Assembly: GCA_017881725.1 (NCBI GenBank)
Contig: JADGQO010000073.1
Span: forward strand, 1 to 64,000
DNA length: 64,000 nt
DNA from: Fibrobacteria bacterium
Lineage (GTDB): Bacteria > Fibrobacterota > Fibrobacteria > UBA11236
Direction: 5' to 3'
In this document: in pieces, positions 1 to 8,991 of the stretch
Layout: the number at the start of each line of letters is the position of its first letter
How positions within the stretch are numbered: the first letter of the stretch is position 1
Program-made: the position numbers and the translations under genes
The notes under the pieces: generated by a model
Databases searched by the model: none
What the model saw: only the letters and a program-made list of their open reading frames with translations
Told to the model about the DNA's origin: nothing

Positions 1-2230
1 AGACCAAGAGGCCGGGCGTAATTCGGGTTTTCAACGCGATGGCCAGTTTCGCAGCCAAGACGACGGAGTCCTGTGTCCCTTTCGACAACCATTCCAGGAT
101 GCGCTCGTGTCCGGAGGCATCTTCCACCTTAAGTTGTTTGTCGCCCAATCCGGACAAGACCACCTTCCGTTCTTGGGGCAAGAGTTTGGCCAACATACCA
201 GTAAGTTCCTGCGCCAACCCGGACAGCAATAAATCCGTGCCTTCCCCGATGCCTCGAAATATATCGCGAGCCAAGGCCGCCGCGTCCTTGTCCAATTCCT
301 TGGCCGCCAAATCCGATTCCGCCCTCACCAGCCTTTCCTCGGCTGCAACAATGGACGGGGCTGTCTTCCCCATCGCTCCGCGAAGTTCCCCGGCTAAGCC
401 TTCCTTCCGGGTCAACGCCTCAGTATCACGCAAGTTCTGGACTTGTTCAATATCCCTTTGGGTCTTCAACGAATTCCGCAGGCGCTGTAAACCTGCTTCA
501 TCCAATCCATATGCGGGAACGCCTTCATCATCCAGGGTTTGCAATTTTCGTTGCAGTTCCTGGGCAAGGGCTGCGAGTTGCGCGGCATCCGGCACGGTTA
601 ACTCAGCGGAATCTCCGGCGCCGCGATTATGGGTTCCGGCGGCGCCGACGTTTTCACCGCTTGCGTGGGCAGCCCGATCGAATTCCCCTTCGGGTATTTC
701 CGCCAAGGACTGAATTTGCTTCGCTTTCAAAATTCTTTCCTGATGGGTCCTTTGGGCCTGCGCATACTTCACTAAGAAGTCTTCGCCATCACGCGCGCCC
801 AGAACGGCCAGCCAATCGGACTCATTTTTTTTGGCCACCGCTTCCGCGTCCTGGGAGATGGAAAATTCGCGCTCCAAGACCTCGTAATCGGACTCATAAC
901 GACGCATGCGATCGGCGGCATCTTGTTCCAACCGGGCTTGCATATCGCGTAGGCGGCTCTTTTCCTCCAAAGCCGACAAAATGCCTTCCGGCGTAGTCAA
1001 GGGGGCCAGGGAATGGTCCTCAACGCCGGTTGCCATCAACCATTGGTCCTTCCATGCGGCCATGGGTAACTCTCGTGTTACGGGTGGGGAAATGATTCGA
1101 CGATGTCCGAAAAAAAACAGCGCCGCCGCGGCCAGCACGCTCGAGGCGGCCAATCCCGCCCCCATCGCCATTCCCAAACCGTCTTGAGAGCGGATATGCA
1201 GGGCGGAATAGACGGCCAATCCGGCCAAGGTTCCGGCCAGAACCAGGCCCCCGGCCGCGACTGTAGGCCAAGTCCTTTTGGTTGCCGGGGCGGACGGAAT
1301 CGTTTCAGCCATCGCCAACCGCACCCTTTGCGCGATTTCCTCAGCTTTAGCGGACCACGCCATCGCGCGCGTCATGCCCGCTTGGGCCTCACGCAATTCA
1401 TCTTTCGCCCGGGATCGAGCCTCGGCCTGCAATTCCAGTTTGCCTCGTACGCTATGCGCATGCGCCGAAGCTTTTCGCGTCGCCCCTTGCAAGGATTCCC
1501 AGTCCGATTTCTTGGCCGCGCGTAAAGCCGCCGAAGAACGCCAGCCGGCATCGAGGCTTTCCCAGCTCCGCAGCATTTCCCATTGCGCCTGCAATTTTTG
1601 CCGCAATTGGATTTTCTCTTGCCAAATCAAATCCGATTCCAATTTCAAGGCGGTTAGGCGAGCCGCTTCCCGTAACCTGCGGGTTTCCTGGAGAGCTGCG
1701 TCCAATCCGACCAAGTCCTGCTCGCGCCGTAAATGCCCTTGCCGTTCCGTGAGCAACCCATTCAATTCACTGCGGGCTGTATCCGCTTGGAGACGCAAGG
1801 TTTCCAATTCCTTCATATGGGCGAAGTTACGCCGATCGGAACTTTTTTTTTCGAATTCCTCCGCCAAGGAACGCGGATCCACGCCGCCGTGGTACAGCCC
1901 GGCCTTCAACTTTTCCATCCACTCGGAATTGGGACTCCATTCCAATTTCAAGTCGCCGCTGCGGATGGCGTATAGACTGAGGAATTCGTCTTCCGGCCAA
2001 GGAGTTGCGGGAGTCGGCTCCACCGTGGCGCGGCGCTGGGACCCATAACGGTCGCGCAGGAGTTTCCCGGCCTTTTTGGTTTCGCTGGGCTTGCACAGGG
2101 CTTGGAACAGGCCGTCGAAAAACGTGGTTTTCCCGGCCTCATTGGGGCCGTATACCAAGGTCATGGCCGCTAAGTCGAAGCTGCGTTCCCGGAACTTGCC
2201 GAAGTCCTGAAGGATCAGTCGGGTGAGCAT
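1..2230 (-). CDS. YhaN-like SMC/Rad50-type ATPase (3' end outside window)
   Basis: Large AAA ATPase of the SbcC/RecN/YhaN kind, probably acting in DNA-end processing with the nuclease encoded just upstream. The ATG at 2230 gives an N-terminus with Walker A GPNEAGKT at residues 28-35. Long charged coiled-coil stretches follow, and the ABC-type signature LSKGTQDS is seen close to the window edge. The Walker B part lies beyond base 1, so the gene is partial. Two hydrophobic segments (about residues 319-337 and 349-373) interrupt the coiled coil. The YhaN family is known for such a central hydrophobic region, which separates it from classical SbcC. It starts 10 bases after the stop of the yhaO-like gene, so the two are probably co-transcribed. 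Family placement is confident; the exact role is inferred. Confidence 0.85.
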   Translation of the reverse strand, partial: MLTRLILQDFGKFRERSFDLAAMTLVYGPNEAGKTTFFDGLFQALCKPSETKKAGKLLRDRYGSQRRATVEPTPATPWPEDEFLSLYAIRSGDLKLEWSPNSEWMEKLKAGLYHGGVDPRSLAEEFEKKSSDRRNFAHMKELETLRLQADTARSELNGLLTERQGHLRREQDLVGLDAALQETRRLREAARLTALKLESDLIWQEKIQLRQKLQAQWEMLRSWESLDAGWRSSAALRAAKKSDWESLQGATRKASAHAHSVRGKLELQAEARSRAKDELREAQAGMTRAMAWSAKAEEIAQRVRLAMAETIPSAPATKRTWPTVAAGGLVLAGTLAGLAVYSALHIRSQDGLGMAMGAGLAASSVLAAAALFFFGHRRIISPPVTRELPMAAWKDQWLMATGVEDHSLAPLTTPEGILSALEEKSRLRDMQARLEQDAADRMRRYESDYEVLEREFSISQDAEAVAKKNESDWLAVLGARDGEDFLVKYAQAQRTHQERILKAKQIQSLAEIPEGEFDRAAHASGENVGAAGTHNRGAGDSAELTVPDAAQLAALAQELQRKLQTLDDEGVPAYGLDEAGLQRLRNSLKTQRDIEQVQNLRDTEALTRKEGLAGELRGAMGKTAPSIVAAEERLVRAESDLAAKELDKDAAALARDIFRGIGEGTDLLLSGLAQELTGMLAKLLPQERKVVLSGLGDKQLKVEDASGHERILEWLSKGTQDSVVLAAKLAIALKTRITPGLLV

Positions 2231-2240
2231 CGACAGTCCA

Positions 2241-3350
2241 TTACTTGTGTTCCAACCGTGCCTTCAGAGCGTTGAGCGCCAGTTCACGGGCGCGAATCCA
2301 AACGTTCCGCTCCGATCCGGCTTGCGCGGGGCGGCGGGCCTTCCAGGCCTCGAGAAATTGTTTCGCCACGGGGTGAGAGGAGATTCCTGGCAGCGCCGAT
2401 ACGCCGTCGCGCCGGATTTCCATCCCGCGTACCCGCTTCGCGAACTGCGAGAGCAATTGATCGGACAAGCGCGCAACCGCCTTTTCGTCCTCGACCAAAC
2501 CGGAGAACACCAATTCAATCCAATCGTTACGGCCCCATCCCGCCGCCACGCGCTCCAAGTCAGGCGCTTCGCCTTCCAGGCTCAGGGGCATGGGATATTG
2601 CCGATATTCCCCCGCCGAGGACAAAGGCAAAAATTGCGGTTCCTGTAAGCCGCTTCGATCCTGGGAAGGCAACTCCAGCAAATAGGCCCCATGGAGTCCC
2701 GTCTCGCCCCGACGCCAAAGACGCGTGGATCCGGGATAGGCCGCCATTACAGTTTGACCAGAGATTGTCGAAAGCGTTTGGCAGCGACGGCCATGGATGT
2801 GCCCCAGGGCGGCATAGTCCACCTGGAAACGATGGAAAAGGTCTGGATCGAGAGCCGCCCCGCCGGATTCTTCATCGGGACCGCGATAGGCCATGCCGGC
2901 CACTATGCCGTGGGCCATCGCCACCCGCCACCGGGCGGACTTGGCGGGTACGGGCCATTGGCTGTACAGGGCGTAATGCTCCTGATGCGGCACCGCCAGT
3001 AACTCTAAAGTTACCCCACCGCGATCGCGACGGAGGCATTGGAAAGGTTTTGCATCCAACAGGGTCAGATTGCCCAAATCCAAACGGGCCAAATCCAGCG
3101 CGCCTCGCCCCAGGTCTTCGTGATTGCCGGGCAAATACAGGAACTCGAACTCCGGCGTCCCGATTAATTGCCGAAGGTCCGCCCGCAAGCCCTCGGCATC
3201 GGCGAAGGTGTTGAATAAATCCCCGCAGAAAACCAGGTAGTCGACCTTTTCACGACGGGCCGTCTCCAGCAATTCGGAAAATACCGATAGGCCATACTCC
3301 TTTTCGGTCAGGGAAAGGTGCAAATCGGCGGCGTGCAATAGGCGTGGCAT
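2241..3350 (-). CDS. YhaO/SbcD-like metallophosphoesterase (DNA repair exonuclease)
   Basis: A 369-residue calcineurin-like phosphoesterase, the nuclease partner of the following SMC-like ATPase. The metal-site motifs are all visible in order: D9-x-H11 (ADLHL), GD at 43-44 (CGDLFN), GNHED with N76/H77, AHG at H147 and GHIHG with H184/H186. This is the Mre11/SbcD layout. The protein has a C-terminal extension of about 150 residues typical of the YhaO branch. It forms a two-gene unit with the yhaN-like gene (10-base gap). The role in double-strand-end or hairpin processing is inferred from the family. Confidence 0.88.
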   Translation of the reverse strand: MPRLLHAADLHLSLTEKEYGLSVFSELLETARREKVDYLVFCGDLFNTFADAEGLRADLRQLIGTPEFEFLYLPGNHEDLGRGALDLARLDLGNLTLLDAKPFQCLRRDRGGVTLELLAVPHQEHYALYSQWPVPAKSARWRVAMAHGIVAGMAYRGPDEESGGAALDPDLFHRFQVDYAALGHIHGRRCQTLSTISGQTVMAAYPGSTRLWRRGETGLHGAYLLELPSQDRSGLQEPQFLPLSSAGEYRQYPMPLSLEGEAPDLERVAAGWGRNDWIELVFSGLVEDEKAVARLSDQLLSQFAKRVRGMEIRRDGVSALPGISSHPVAKQFLEAWKARRPAQAGSERNVWIRARELALNALKARLEHK

Positions 3351-3489
3351 GTGTTTGGCTTTATAGGCTGCGGACCCGCGTTAAAAGGGAGCGGGAGCGC
3401 GCAGCAAAGATAACAAAGCGGAAATCAATACCGCCAGTAGAACCGTGACCAACCGGTGAAGTCGTCCCGGAGTCTGCCACTAACCTCGA
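3351..3489. other. Short intergenic region with a hydrophobic mini-reading-frame
   Basis: Gap between the GT9 gene and the yhaO-like gene. On the minus strand a frame starting at a TTG reads LVTVLLAVLISALLSLL and stops before the yhaO start, which could be a roughly 20-residue membrane peptide. It has no ATG and no clear ribosome site, so I do not call it a gene. Confidence 0.2.
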
Positions 3490-5172
3490 CTAAGCGGACA
3501 AATCACTTAAGGCGGACCGAAACCGCACAACCCACTGGTTCAAGGTGGAATATTTTTCTTCCAATAACCCAGCCAATGCCGGATAGGGAGCATAATCCAT
3601 GTCCATCATTTCATACTTGAGGAAATTCCCGAACAACCCGCTCTGATTCGCCGCCGCCGCCATGGAAGCGCCGAGCGAGGCCAGTTCCTGGTGTTGGGCC
3701 ATTACCTTTTCGCGGCGCGGCAGGGCCTGGGAAAATTCAAGCTCCAGGCCTTCGGCCAAGTCCAGTCCACGCGCAAACAGGCCGCCCAGGGTCTCCAGCG
3801 CCGCCAACATGCTTAAACGCCGCGCCTCCCATTCCGGCATCCATCGCAGGCGGTGCCACTCCTCCCCGAGACGATGTTCGCGCGCCATCGCCAAGGATTC
3901 TTCCCACATTAATCGTCCCATCAACCCTCGCAAATACTGGGGCGACACTTCCGTATGCAAGGGCAAGTACATCAGGCTTCCGTTGTCCAAGAACAAACTG
4001 CGGTATGCAAAAAGGTTGGGACGATGGGATGGCAAAGGACCGCCCAAGCACCAGCGGGCCACCTCCAAAACCGCATCCGGCGCCAAATACGGACGGCATG
4101 CCTGTTCGGGACAACGCGACGAGGCGCTGCAAGGCGAGCAGGGCAATTCCACTTGGAGGATGACATGGTCGGGTCCGTAAGGCGCGGTTTCCGTATAGAA
4201 GGCCGTGGAAAAATACAGGCCCACCGTCCGGGTGCCTACCGCCGCCGCGATATGGATGGTGCCCGTATCATTGCTGATCAACAAATCGCATTCCGCCATC
4301 ACCGCAGGCAGCAACGACAAAGAGGTGAGGCCAGTGAGATTAATGACCGGCAAGCCGATCATTGCCTGCAATTCCTGGGCGCGCGCTTGTTCACGCCCGT
4401 CACCCACCAAAAGGATTTGCGCGTCGCCCTGGGTTAGGAATCCTCGCGCCACGGCGGCGAAATTTTCCAAGGACCAGGCACGGTGCAAATCGCTGGCGCC
4501 GGTTTGGAGCGCGACCAAGCGTTTCGCCCCCGCTGCCCCAACCCCGCAGGGCCGCAAGGAATCGGCGCGCATGGGAAAATCCCTGCTTGCATCACTGCGG
4601 ATTTCGGATCGGCCCTGAGACCGTAACAAACCGCGGGCCTCTTCGCGACGGTACTGTGGTACGGGCAAATATTTGGTTTGCGGTTTGGGGGCCAGGCCCG
4701 CGATGCCCACTTGAATGTCCACGATATTGAAAAGGTTTTCCGTCCGATTCGTCACCAGGGAAAACAGGTATTTCGACCAATCGCCCAACAAGCGCAGCTC
4801 GCCTTCCACCGTGTGGATGCGCCCCATTTTTTTTTCGGCCTCGACGTTTCGACAAATGTAGGCCGATTCGAAATCGCTGGTGACGTTGACGAGCAGATCA
4901 TATCGCTCGCGGAACTCGGGACAATCGTCGAAAGGCGCCCCGTGGGGAAAATCCTTTTGTTTTTCCGGATTCCCCAGGGCCGACACCGTATGCGGCCCCA
5001 AGGCCAGCAACCGGTCATGGAAGGTCACGGATTCCAACAAATCCTGTAAGCCCCGTAAACAGGCTAAGGTGATTTTCGCTTGGGGATATTCGTCGCGGAG
5101 TCGTTTCAGGAGCGGCAAGGTCTGCACCAAATCGCCCATTCGATTCAATTGCAGTACCAGGATGGAGTTCAT
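3490..5172 (-). CDS. Glycosyltransferase family 9 (heptosyltransferase-like) with C-terminal extension
   Basis: A 560-residue cytoplasmic enzyme of the ADP-heptose:LPS heptosyltransferase family. I chose ATG 5172 (MNSILVLQLNRMGDLVQT), which gives the classical GT9 N-terminus with a GGAGG 12 bases upstream; the frame is open to a TTG at 5202. The second Rossmann half carries the nucleotide-sugar loop SNDTGTIHIAAAVGT. About 170 residues after the GT9 core (from roughly residue 390) are not part of the usual fold and contain no motif I recognise. It probably adds a sugar to lipopolysaccharide core or another glycan. No other glycan gene lies next to it, so the acceptor cannot be named. Confidence 0.82.
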   Translation of the reverse strand: MNSILVLQLNRMGDLVQTLPLLKRLRDEYPQAKITLACLRGLQDLLESVTFHDRLLALGPHTVSALGNPEKQKDFPHGAPFDDCPEFRERYDLLVNVTSDFESAYICRNVEAEKKMGRIHTVEGELRLLGDWSKYLFSLVTNRTENLFNIVDIQVGIAGLAPKPQTKYLPVPQYRREEARGLLRSQGRSEIRSDASRDFPMRADSLRPCGVGAAGAKRLVALQTGASDLHRAWSLENFAAVARGFLTQGDAQILLVGDGREQARAQELQAMIGLPVINLTGLTSLSLLPAVMAECDLLISNDTGTIHIAAAVGTRTVGLYFSTAFYTETAPYGPDHVILQVELPCSPCSASSRCPEQACRPYLAPDAVLEVARWCLGGPLPSHRPNLFAYRSLFLDNGSLMYLPLHTEVSPQYLRGLMGRLMWEESLAMAREHRLGEEWHRLRWMPEWEARRLSMLAALETLGGLFARGLDLAEGLELEFSQALPRREKVMAQHQELASLGASMAAAANQSGLFGNFLKYEMMDMDYAPYPALAGLLEEKYSTLNQWVVRFRSALSDLSA

Positions 5173-5217
5173 GCCCGTGCGGGCCTCCGGGTTAGGACGC
5201 AAGGATTTACGGTAAGA

Positions 5218-6474
5218 CTAAAAATGATATCCGAGGACCATATCGAAATGGTTCCCGCCGTGGCTTCCATTCCCGAAATAATCGATGCGCGCCCAGGACC
5301 ACATGGTTTCCAGGCCGATATTGAAATGCCGATCCAACTCCCAGTATACGCCGCCGTTCAACCAGACGCCGATTTTCCCGTCCCGGTAGGTTTCGTTGAT
5401 TTGCGCACCCGTAAGCTCCTCTTGCGTCGTGATGCGGTTGAAACCGCCTCCGAAAAAAGGACGCACGTTGTACAATTTGAAATCCACGATTTTGCGGACG
5501 CCGACGCTCATTTCGAAAGTGAAAAATTTCTGCGTATAATTCCCGACGGAGTCGCTGACGCGCATCACGTCGGGTGCCTGATCGAAAGTGAAGTCCAAGG
5601 CGATATTGATGGGCCAAGGCTTTTTACGGAAATCGAACATCAACCGGAACTCCGTCTCATCCGTAAATCCAAAATCACTCCACGCCGACTGATCCAAAAA
5701 CTTGATGCCCGCACCGGCATTCAGATTCGCCGTCCATCCGGAGTCTTGCTTATTCTCCTCCTTGATGGGAACGTATCCATAGCCGATACCGGCTTTGATA
5801 TCGCCCTTCACCTCGGAAAGCCCGTCCTTCACCACATCGGTAATCGGCGAAACCCAATTCCCGTTCTTCACCATCACGGTATCCTTGACCACCACGGTAT
5901 CATGCCGTCCCGGCTCTCCGCCCTGCACGTCCTTGGCCAATTTCAAATCGTTGATCCCGCGATAATTCCGGCGCGTGATGAATTCCGTCCGGACTTTTTC
6001 GAAATTCCCATTCACTTCTTCCCCAACGAACAAATCAACCAGGCTGGCCGTCGGTTGTTTTTCCAACATTTTGTACAACCAGTATTTGCCCTTTTCGCGG
6101 GTCGCGGGATTGGCCGCGTACACCACGCCCAGATATTTCGCCACCCAGAAGCTATCCACGGCGCGACATTGCGGATGCTTTTGTCGGAACTCTTCCAACA
6201 ATTGCACCACCGTCTCGAAATTTCCGTCGCCGTATTCGGCATGGATGCGGACAACGTCCAAGGTATCGCCGGACGATGCGCAGGCGGAAGCCGTGGAGTT
6301 GCCGTTGGAAACAGGGTTGCCTGGGGTAGCGGAAACCGGGGTGCTTGGGCCGGCGGCTGCGGGTGGTTCAGCCGAAGATGTCTTGCCTGTCGGCGCTGCG
6401 GGTGTTTGCCGTGGGAAAGCTCCCGCCATGAGAATGGTTACGAGAATATGCAAGCTGGAAAAAGAAACGCGCAT
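5218..6474 (-). CDS. Outer-membrane protein: signal peptide, helical repeat region, beta-barrel
   Basis: A 418-residue exported protein of no named family. The ATG at 6474 opens a typical signal peptide (MRVSFSSLHILVTILMAG). A low-complexity Pro/Ala/Ser linker and a helical, TPR-like region (about residues 70-170) follow. A long series of alternating polar and hydrophobic strands from about residue 220 to the end is consistent with an 8- to 10-stranded barrel. The last residues (MVLGYHF) end in phenylalanine, the usual signal for BAM-dependent assembly. A purine-rich GGGAGGAAGG lies about 18 bases upstream, so a slightly earlier start is possible. The function is unknown. Confidence 0.7.
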   Translation of the reverse strand: MRVSFSSLHILVTILMAGAFPRQTPAAPTGKTSSAEPPAAAGPSTPVSATPGNPVSNGNSTASACASSGDTLDVVRIHAEYGDGNFETVVQLLEEFRQKHPQCRAVDSFWVAKYLGVVYAANPATREKGKYWLYKMLEKQPTASLVDLFVGEEVNGNFEKVRTEFITRRNYRGINDLKLAKDVQGGEPGRHDTVVVKDTVMVKNGNWVSPITDVVKDGLSEVKGDIKAGIGYGYVPIKEENKQDSGWTANLNAGAGIKFLDQSAWSDFGFTDETEFRLMFDFRKKPWPINIALDFTFDQAPDVMRVSDSVGNYTQKFFTFEMSVGVRKIVDFKLYNVRPFFGGGFNRITTQEELTGAQINETYRDGKIGVWLNGGVYWELDRHFNIGLETMWSWARIDYFGNGSHGGNHFDMVLGYHF

Positions 6475-6733
6475 GACAGCATGATTATCATCCTTCCTCC
6501 CTTCCAATTTCAAGGCCATGCCCATTCTTATCATTCACTCCCAAAAATGGGATATTCCCGGCACTGGAATTGCCAAGAAAGAGGTTGGGTTGGAAGCAGT
6601 TAGAGCTATTTTCTTTTTTGAATCCGGTTCCCAAACAAGACCTCACTTTGCCCACGACGGAATCCCCCATCCTGGTCAATGTGCGCCTGGATTCAAAATA
6701 CTCTTACCCCCGCACGGGGATCGTGCCGTGCGC

Positions 6734-6920
6734 CTAGTGTCTCGACTCCAAAATTTCGAAACGAAGGCGGCGAGGAATGGGGGTTCAGGGCAAGGCCCCA
6801 GCAAGGCTGGGGTACGCGCGCCGACGCCGGAATAGCGGGACTATTCCAAGGAGGCGCAACGCAGCCCTGGGCCCCCAGGCCCGGCGAAAGTGTTTCGAAA
6901 TTTTGGAGTCGAGACACTAG
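6734..6920. mobile_element. MITE-like palindromic element, copy 1 (187 bp)
   Basis: A non-coding element with perfect 29-base terminal inverted repeats that begin CTAGTGTCTCGACTCC and end GGAGTCGAGACACTAG. A second copy lies at 24151-24316 in the opposite orientation. The CTAG at each border fits insertion at a CTAG target with TA duplication, as described for IS630-family elements. This copy carries 21 extra bases forming a small GC-rich hairpin (CCCCAGCAAGGCTGGGG) that copy 2 lacks. It contains no transposase frame, so it would need a transposase in trans. Its right border coincides with the stop codon of the sigma-factor gene. Confidence 0.88.
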
Positions 6921-7801
6921 CCTTCATCCAAAAGGATTTTCATCCGGCTGGGATGGCGTAAGCGACCAAGGGCCATATCCTTGATTTGGCGCACGCGTTC
7001 TGGGCTGACTTGGAGCCGATGACTGATTTGCTCCAAGGATTCCGGCATATCCTGCTCCAGGCCGAAGTACAGGGTTAAGACCAGGCGCTCCAATTTTTTC
7101 AAGCCGTCCAATAATTGATGCAACCGTTTGCGGATTTGCTGCGAATCCAGATTTTCTTCGGGATTCGCGAGGGAGGGGTCCGATAAGAATTCCATGGGGG
7201 CGGGATCGCCATCCTGCCCCGAACTCTCCAAAGAGATTTGTGATTGGCCTAAACTCAGCAAATCTTCCACCTGCTTTTCCCTGCCGCCCACGGCCACGGC
7301 GATCTCCGCATTGGTGGGCCTGCGGCCCAGACGTTGTTCCAATACCATCCGCACAAAAGCAATCTTCCGAATGGCCGCGAATTTTCCCACGGGCATGGTG
7401 AAGCATTTCGATTGTTCCGCCAAGGCCGCGAGTATCCTTTGCCGAACCCACCACACCGCGTAACTCATGAAGCGGCAATTACGCGTCGGATCAAAGGTTT
7501 CCGCCGCGCGCAGCAAGCCCAGATTACCTTCGCTGATCAAATCCGATAAAGGCATGCCTTGGTTTTGGAATTGTCGGCATACCGAGACGACAAAACGCAA
7601 ATTCGCCATGATCAATTCATTCATGGCCCGCTTGTCCCCAACCGCCATCCGCTGCAGCAATTTCTTTTCTTCCGCAACGGATATCACATTTGTACGCGAG
7701 ATTTCCCGTAGGTACAGCGCAAGCGCGTCTTCGTCGCGGAAATGCCGTTTTTCTTTTTGCAATACCTTGGGATTTTCCATATGGGCTGTTCCTAGTTCCA
7801 T
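6917..7801 (-). CDS. RNA polymerase sigma factor, sigma-70 group 2 (RpoD/RpoS-like)
   Basis: A 294-residue sigma factor without the large region 1.1. Region 1.2 (YLREISRTNVIS), region 2 (NLRFVVSVCRQFQNQG, then DLISEGNLGLLRA and YAVWWVRQRI), region 3 and region 4 with its helix-turn-helix (EQISHRLQVSPERVRQIK) are all present. This makes it an alternative group 2 factor of the RpoS/HrdB-like kind. ATG 7801 is preceded by GGAGG at 6 bases. The TAG stop is embedded in the CTAG border of the mobile element. Because CTAG is the target, the original stop was probably the same, so the protein looks complete. Confidence 0.92.
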   Translation of the reverse strand: MELGTAHMENPKVLQKEKRHFRDEDALALYLREISRTNVISVAEEKKLLQRMAVGDKRAMNELIMANLRFVVSVCRQFQNQGMPLSDLISEGNLGLLRAAETFDPTRNCRFMSYAVWWVRQRILAALAEQSKCFTMPVGKFAAIRKIAFVRMVLEQRLGRRPTNAEIAVAVGGREKQVEDLLSLGQSQISLESSGQDGDPAPMEFLSDPSLANPEENLDSQQIRKRLHQLLDGLKKLERLVLTLYFGLEQDMPESLEQISHRLQVSPERVRQIKDMALGRLRHPSRMKILLDEG

Positions 7802-7922
7802 CACAAGCCTCCAATGGCGCGAGTGTTCGTTTGCTCACACTGATGGAAACTAATTTGTCCCATTGCCGGTGCAAATAGTGGCGAGCGATTAAACCCACTC
7901 CAGCACGCATTGTCTTTTATTG

Positions 7923-8670
7923 TCAGGTCCTGCGCGGCTTCACGCACAATCCACACGTATTTTTGAAACGGATTCGCAACGCCGATTCCGGGCTCGAAAT
8001 TAACACCCGCAGGGTTTCATCGCCATGGGAATCCAGCGCCGCTCCCCCGCCGTTTTCCGGTTGCCATTGCGCGCCCTCGGACTCCGCCAAGGGCGAGTAA
8101 ACCTTGAAGGCGGATCCTTTCCCAACCTCGCTCGTGACGGTGATATGTCCGCCGCTTTGCTTCAAGAAGCCATAGACCATGGACAGCCCCAGCCCCGTGC
8201 CGTTGTCGAACACCGACATTTCCGCATACCGGCCCGGCTTCACGGATAAATCCTTTTCCATCGTCAGCAAACCGGGCGAATCCACGTCCAGGTCGCGGAC
8301 GGCCGTTTGCACCGTGATGCGGTCGCCGTCGGACATGGAGTCCTTGGCATTGACCACCAGGTTCATCAACACCTGATCCAGTTGACCTGGATCCACCTTG
8401 ACCAGGCCCCCCCCTCGCCCAGGACGTTTTGCAATTCGATATTATCGCCGATAAGGCGTCGCAGCATATTGGCCATGTTTTCCAGCGGTACGATTTACGG
8501 CGAATCAGGGGAAATCGTGGACTCCACTACGCGGATTTTGCCAGGCGGCAACGGGAAAGGGAAGGCAGATCATATCCCCGCTTTCCAGAATGGATTCATA
8601 GGCCATGAGTTTGTGCGGCACATCATCCACGATCAAAATCTTAACCGGGGTCTCCCGAATCGAACATGGC
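7923..8670 (-). pseudogene. Decayed hybrid receiver-histidine kinase
   Basis: Read on the minus strand this is a broken sensor kinase. It begins with the start of a receiver domain (VKILIVDD at about 8650-8625), which runs into a stop. A later stretch resembling the end of a dimerisation region (MLRRLIGDNIELQNVLGEG) is followed by an eight-G run (8407-8414 on the plus strand). Reading past that run into the ATP-binding domain (VDPGQLDQVLMNLVVNAKDS) requires a frameshift. Within the ATPase domain the segment between the G1 box (FDNGTG) and G2 box (GLGLSMVYG) has lost most of the usual 18-20 residues. It is therefore non-functional. It borders the signalling island and may once have phosphorylated its receivers. 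Confidence 0.75.
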
Positions 8671-8991
8671 GATGAAATCCAATCACAAGGGTTCTCGGGC
8701 TACTTAATTTTCTCGCCAGTCTGTCACAAGAAATTTTGGAATTTTTCGAATTTTTTCCCCTCAAAGCGTTTCCCCAACACCGTGTTGGCGACGCTTTCAT
8801 GGTCCAGTCAGGATCCTTTCACGGTCTGTCTTTTTTCCGCTTGAGTTTTTCACGGGGTTAAGTCGAAGAAAATGAAAATCCGGAATGTCGGATTTTTTGT
8901 CACAACAAAAATGAGGCAATGTAAAAAAAACGCTTGAGATTCAGGCTTGTGAGTGTAACTTCTCCACAGGTCGGCCGTCGTCAGGATTTTC
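8671..8991. promoter_or_regulatory. Upstream region of the signalling island
   Basis: About 320 AT-rich bases without a gene, between the kinase remnant and the first acyl-carrier-like/receiver gene. A small hairpin (AAAATCCG/CGGATTTT, 8874-8895) followed by T residues could be a weak terminator. A promoter for the downstream plus-strand genes is expected here, but I see no convincing -35/-10 pair. Confidence 0.3.

Noticed and set aside
5080-6603. A 507-codon open frame on the plus strand
   Set aside because: It is antisense to the outer-membrane protein and the start of the GT9 gene, has no ribosome site, and its His/Arg/Pro-rich translation looks like the shadow of a real minus-strand gene.
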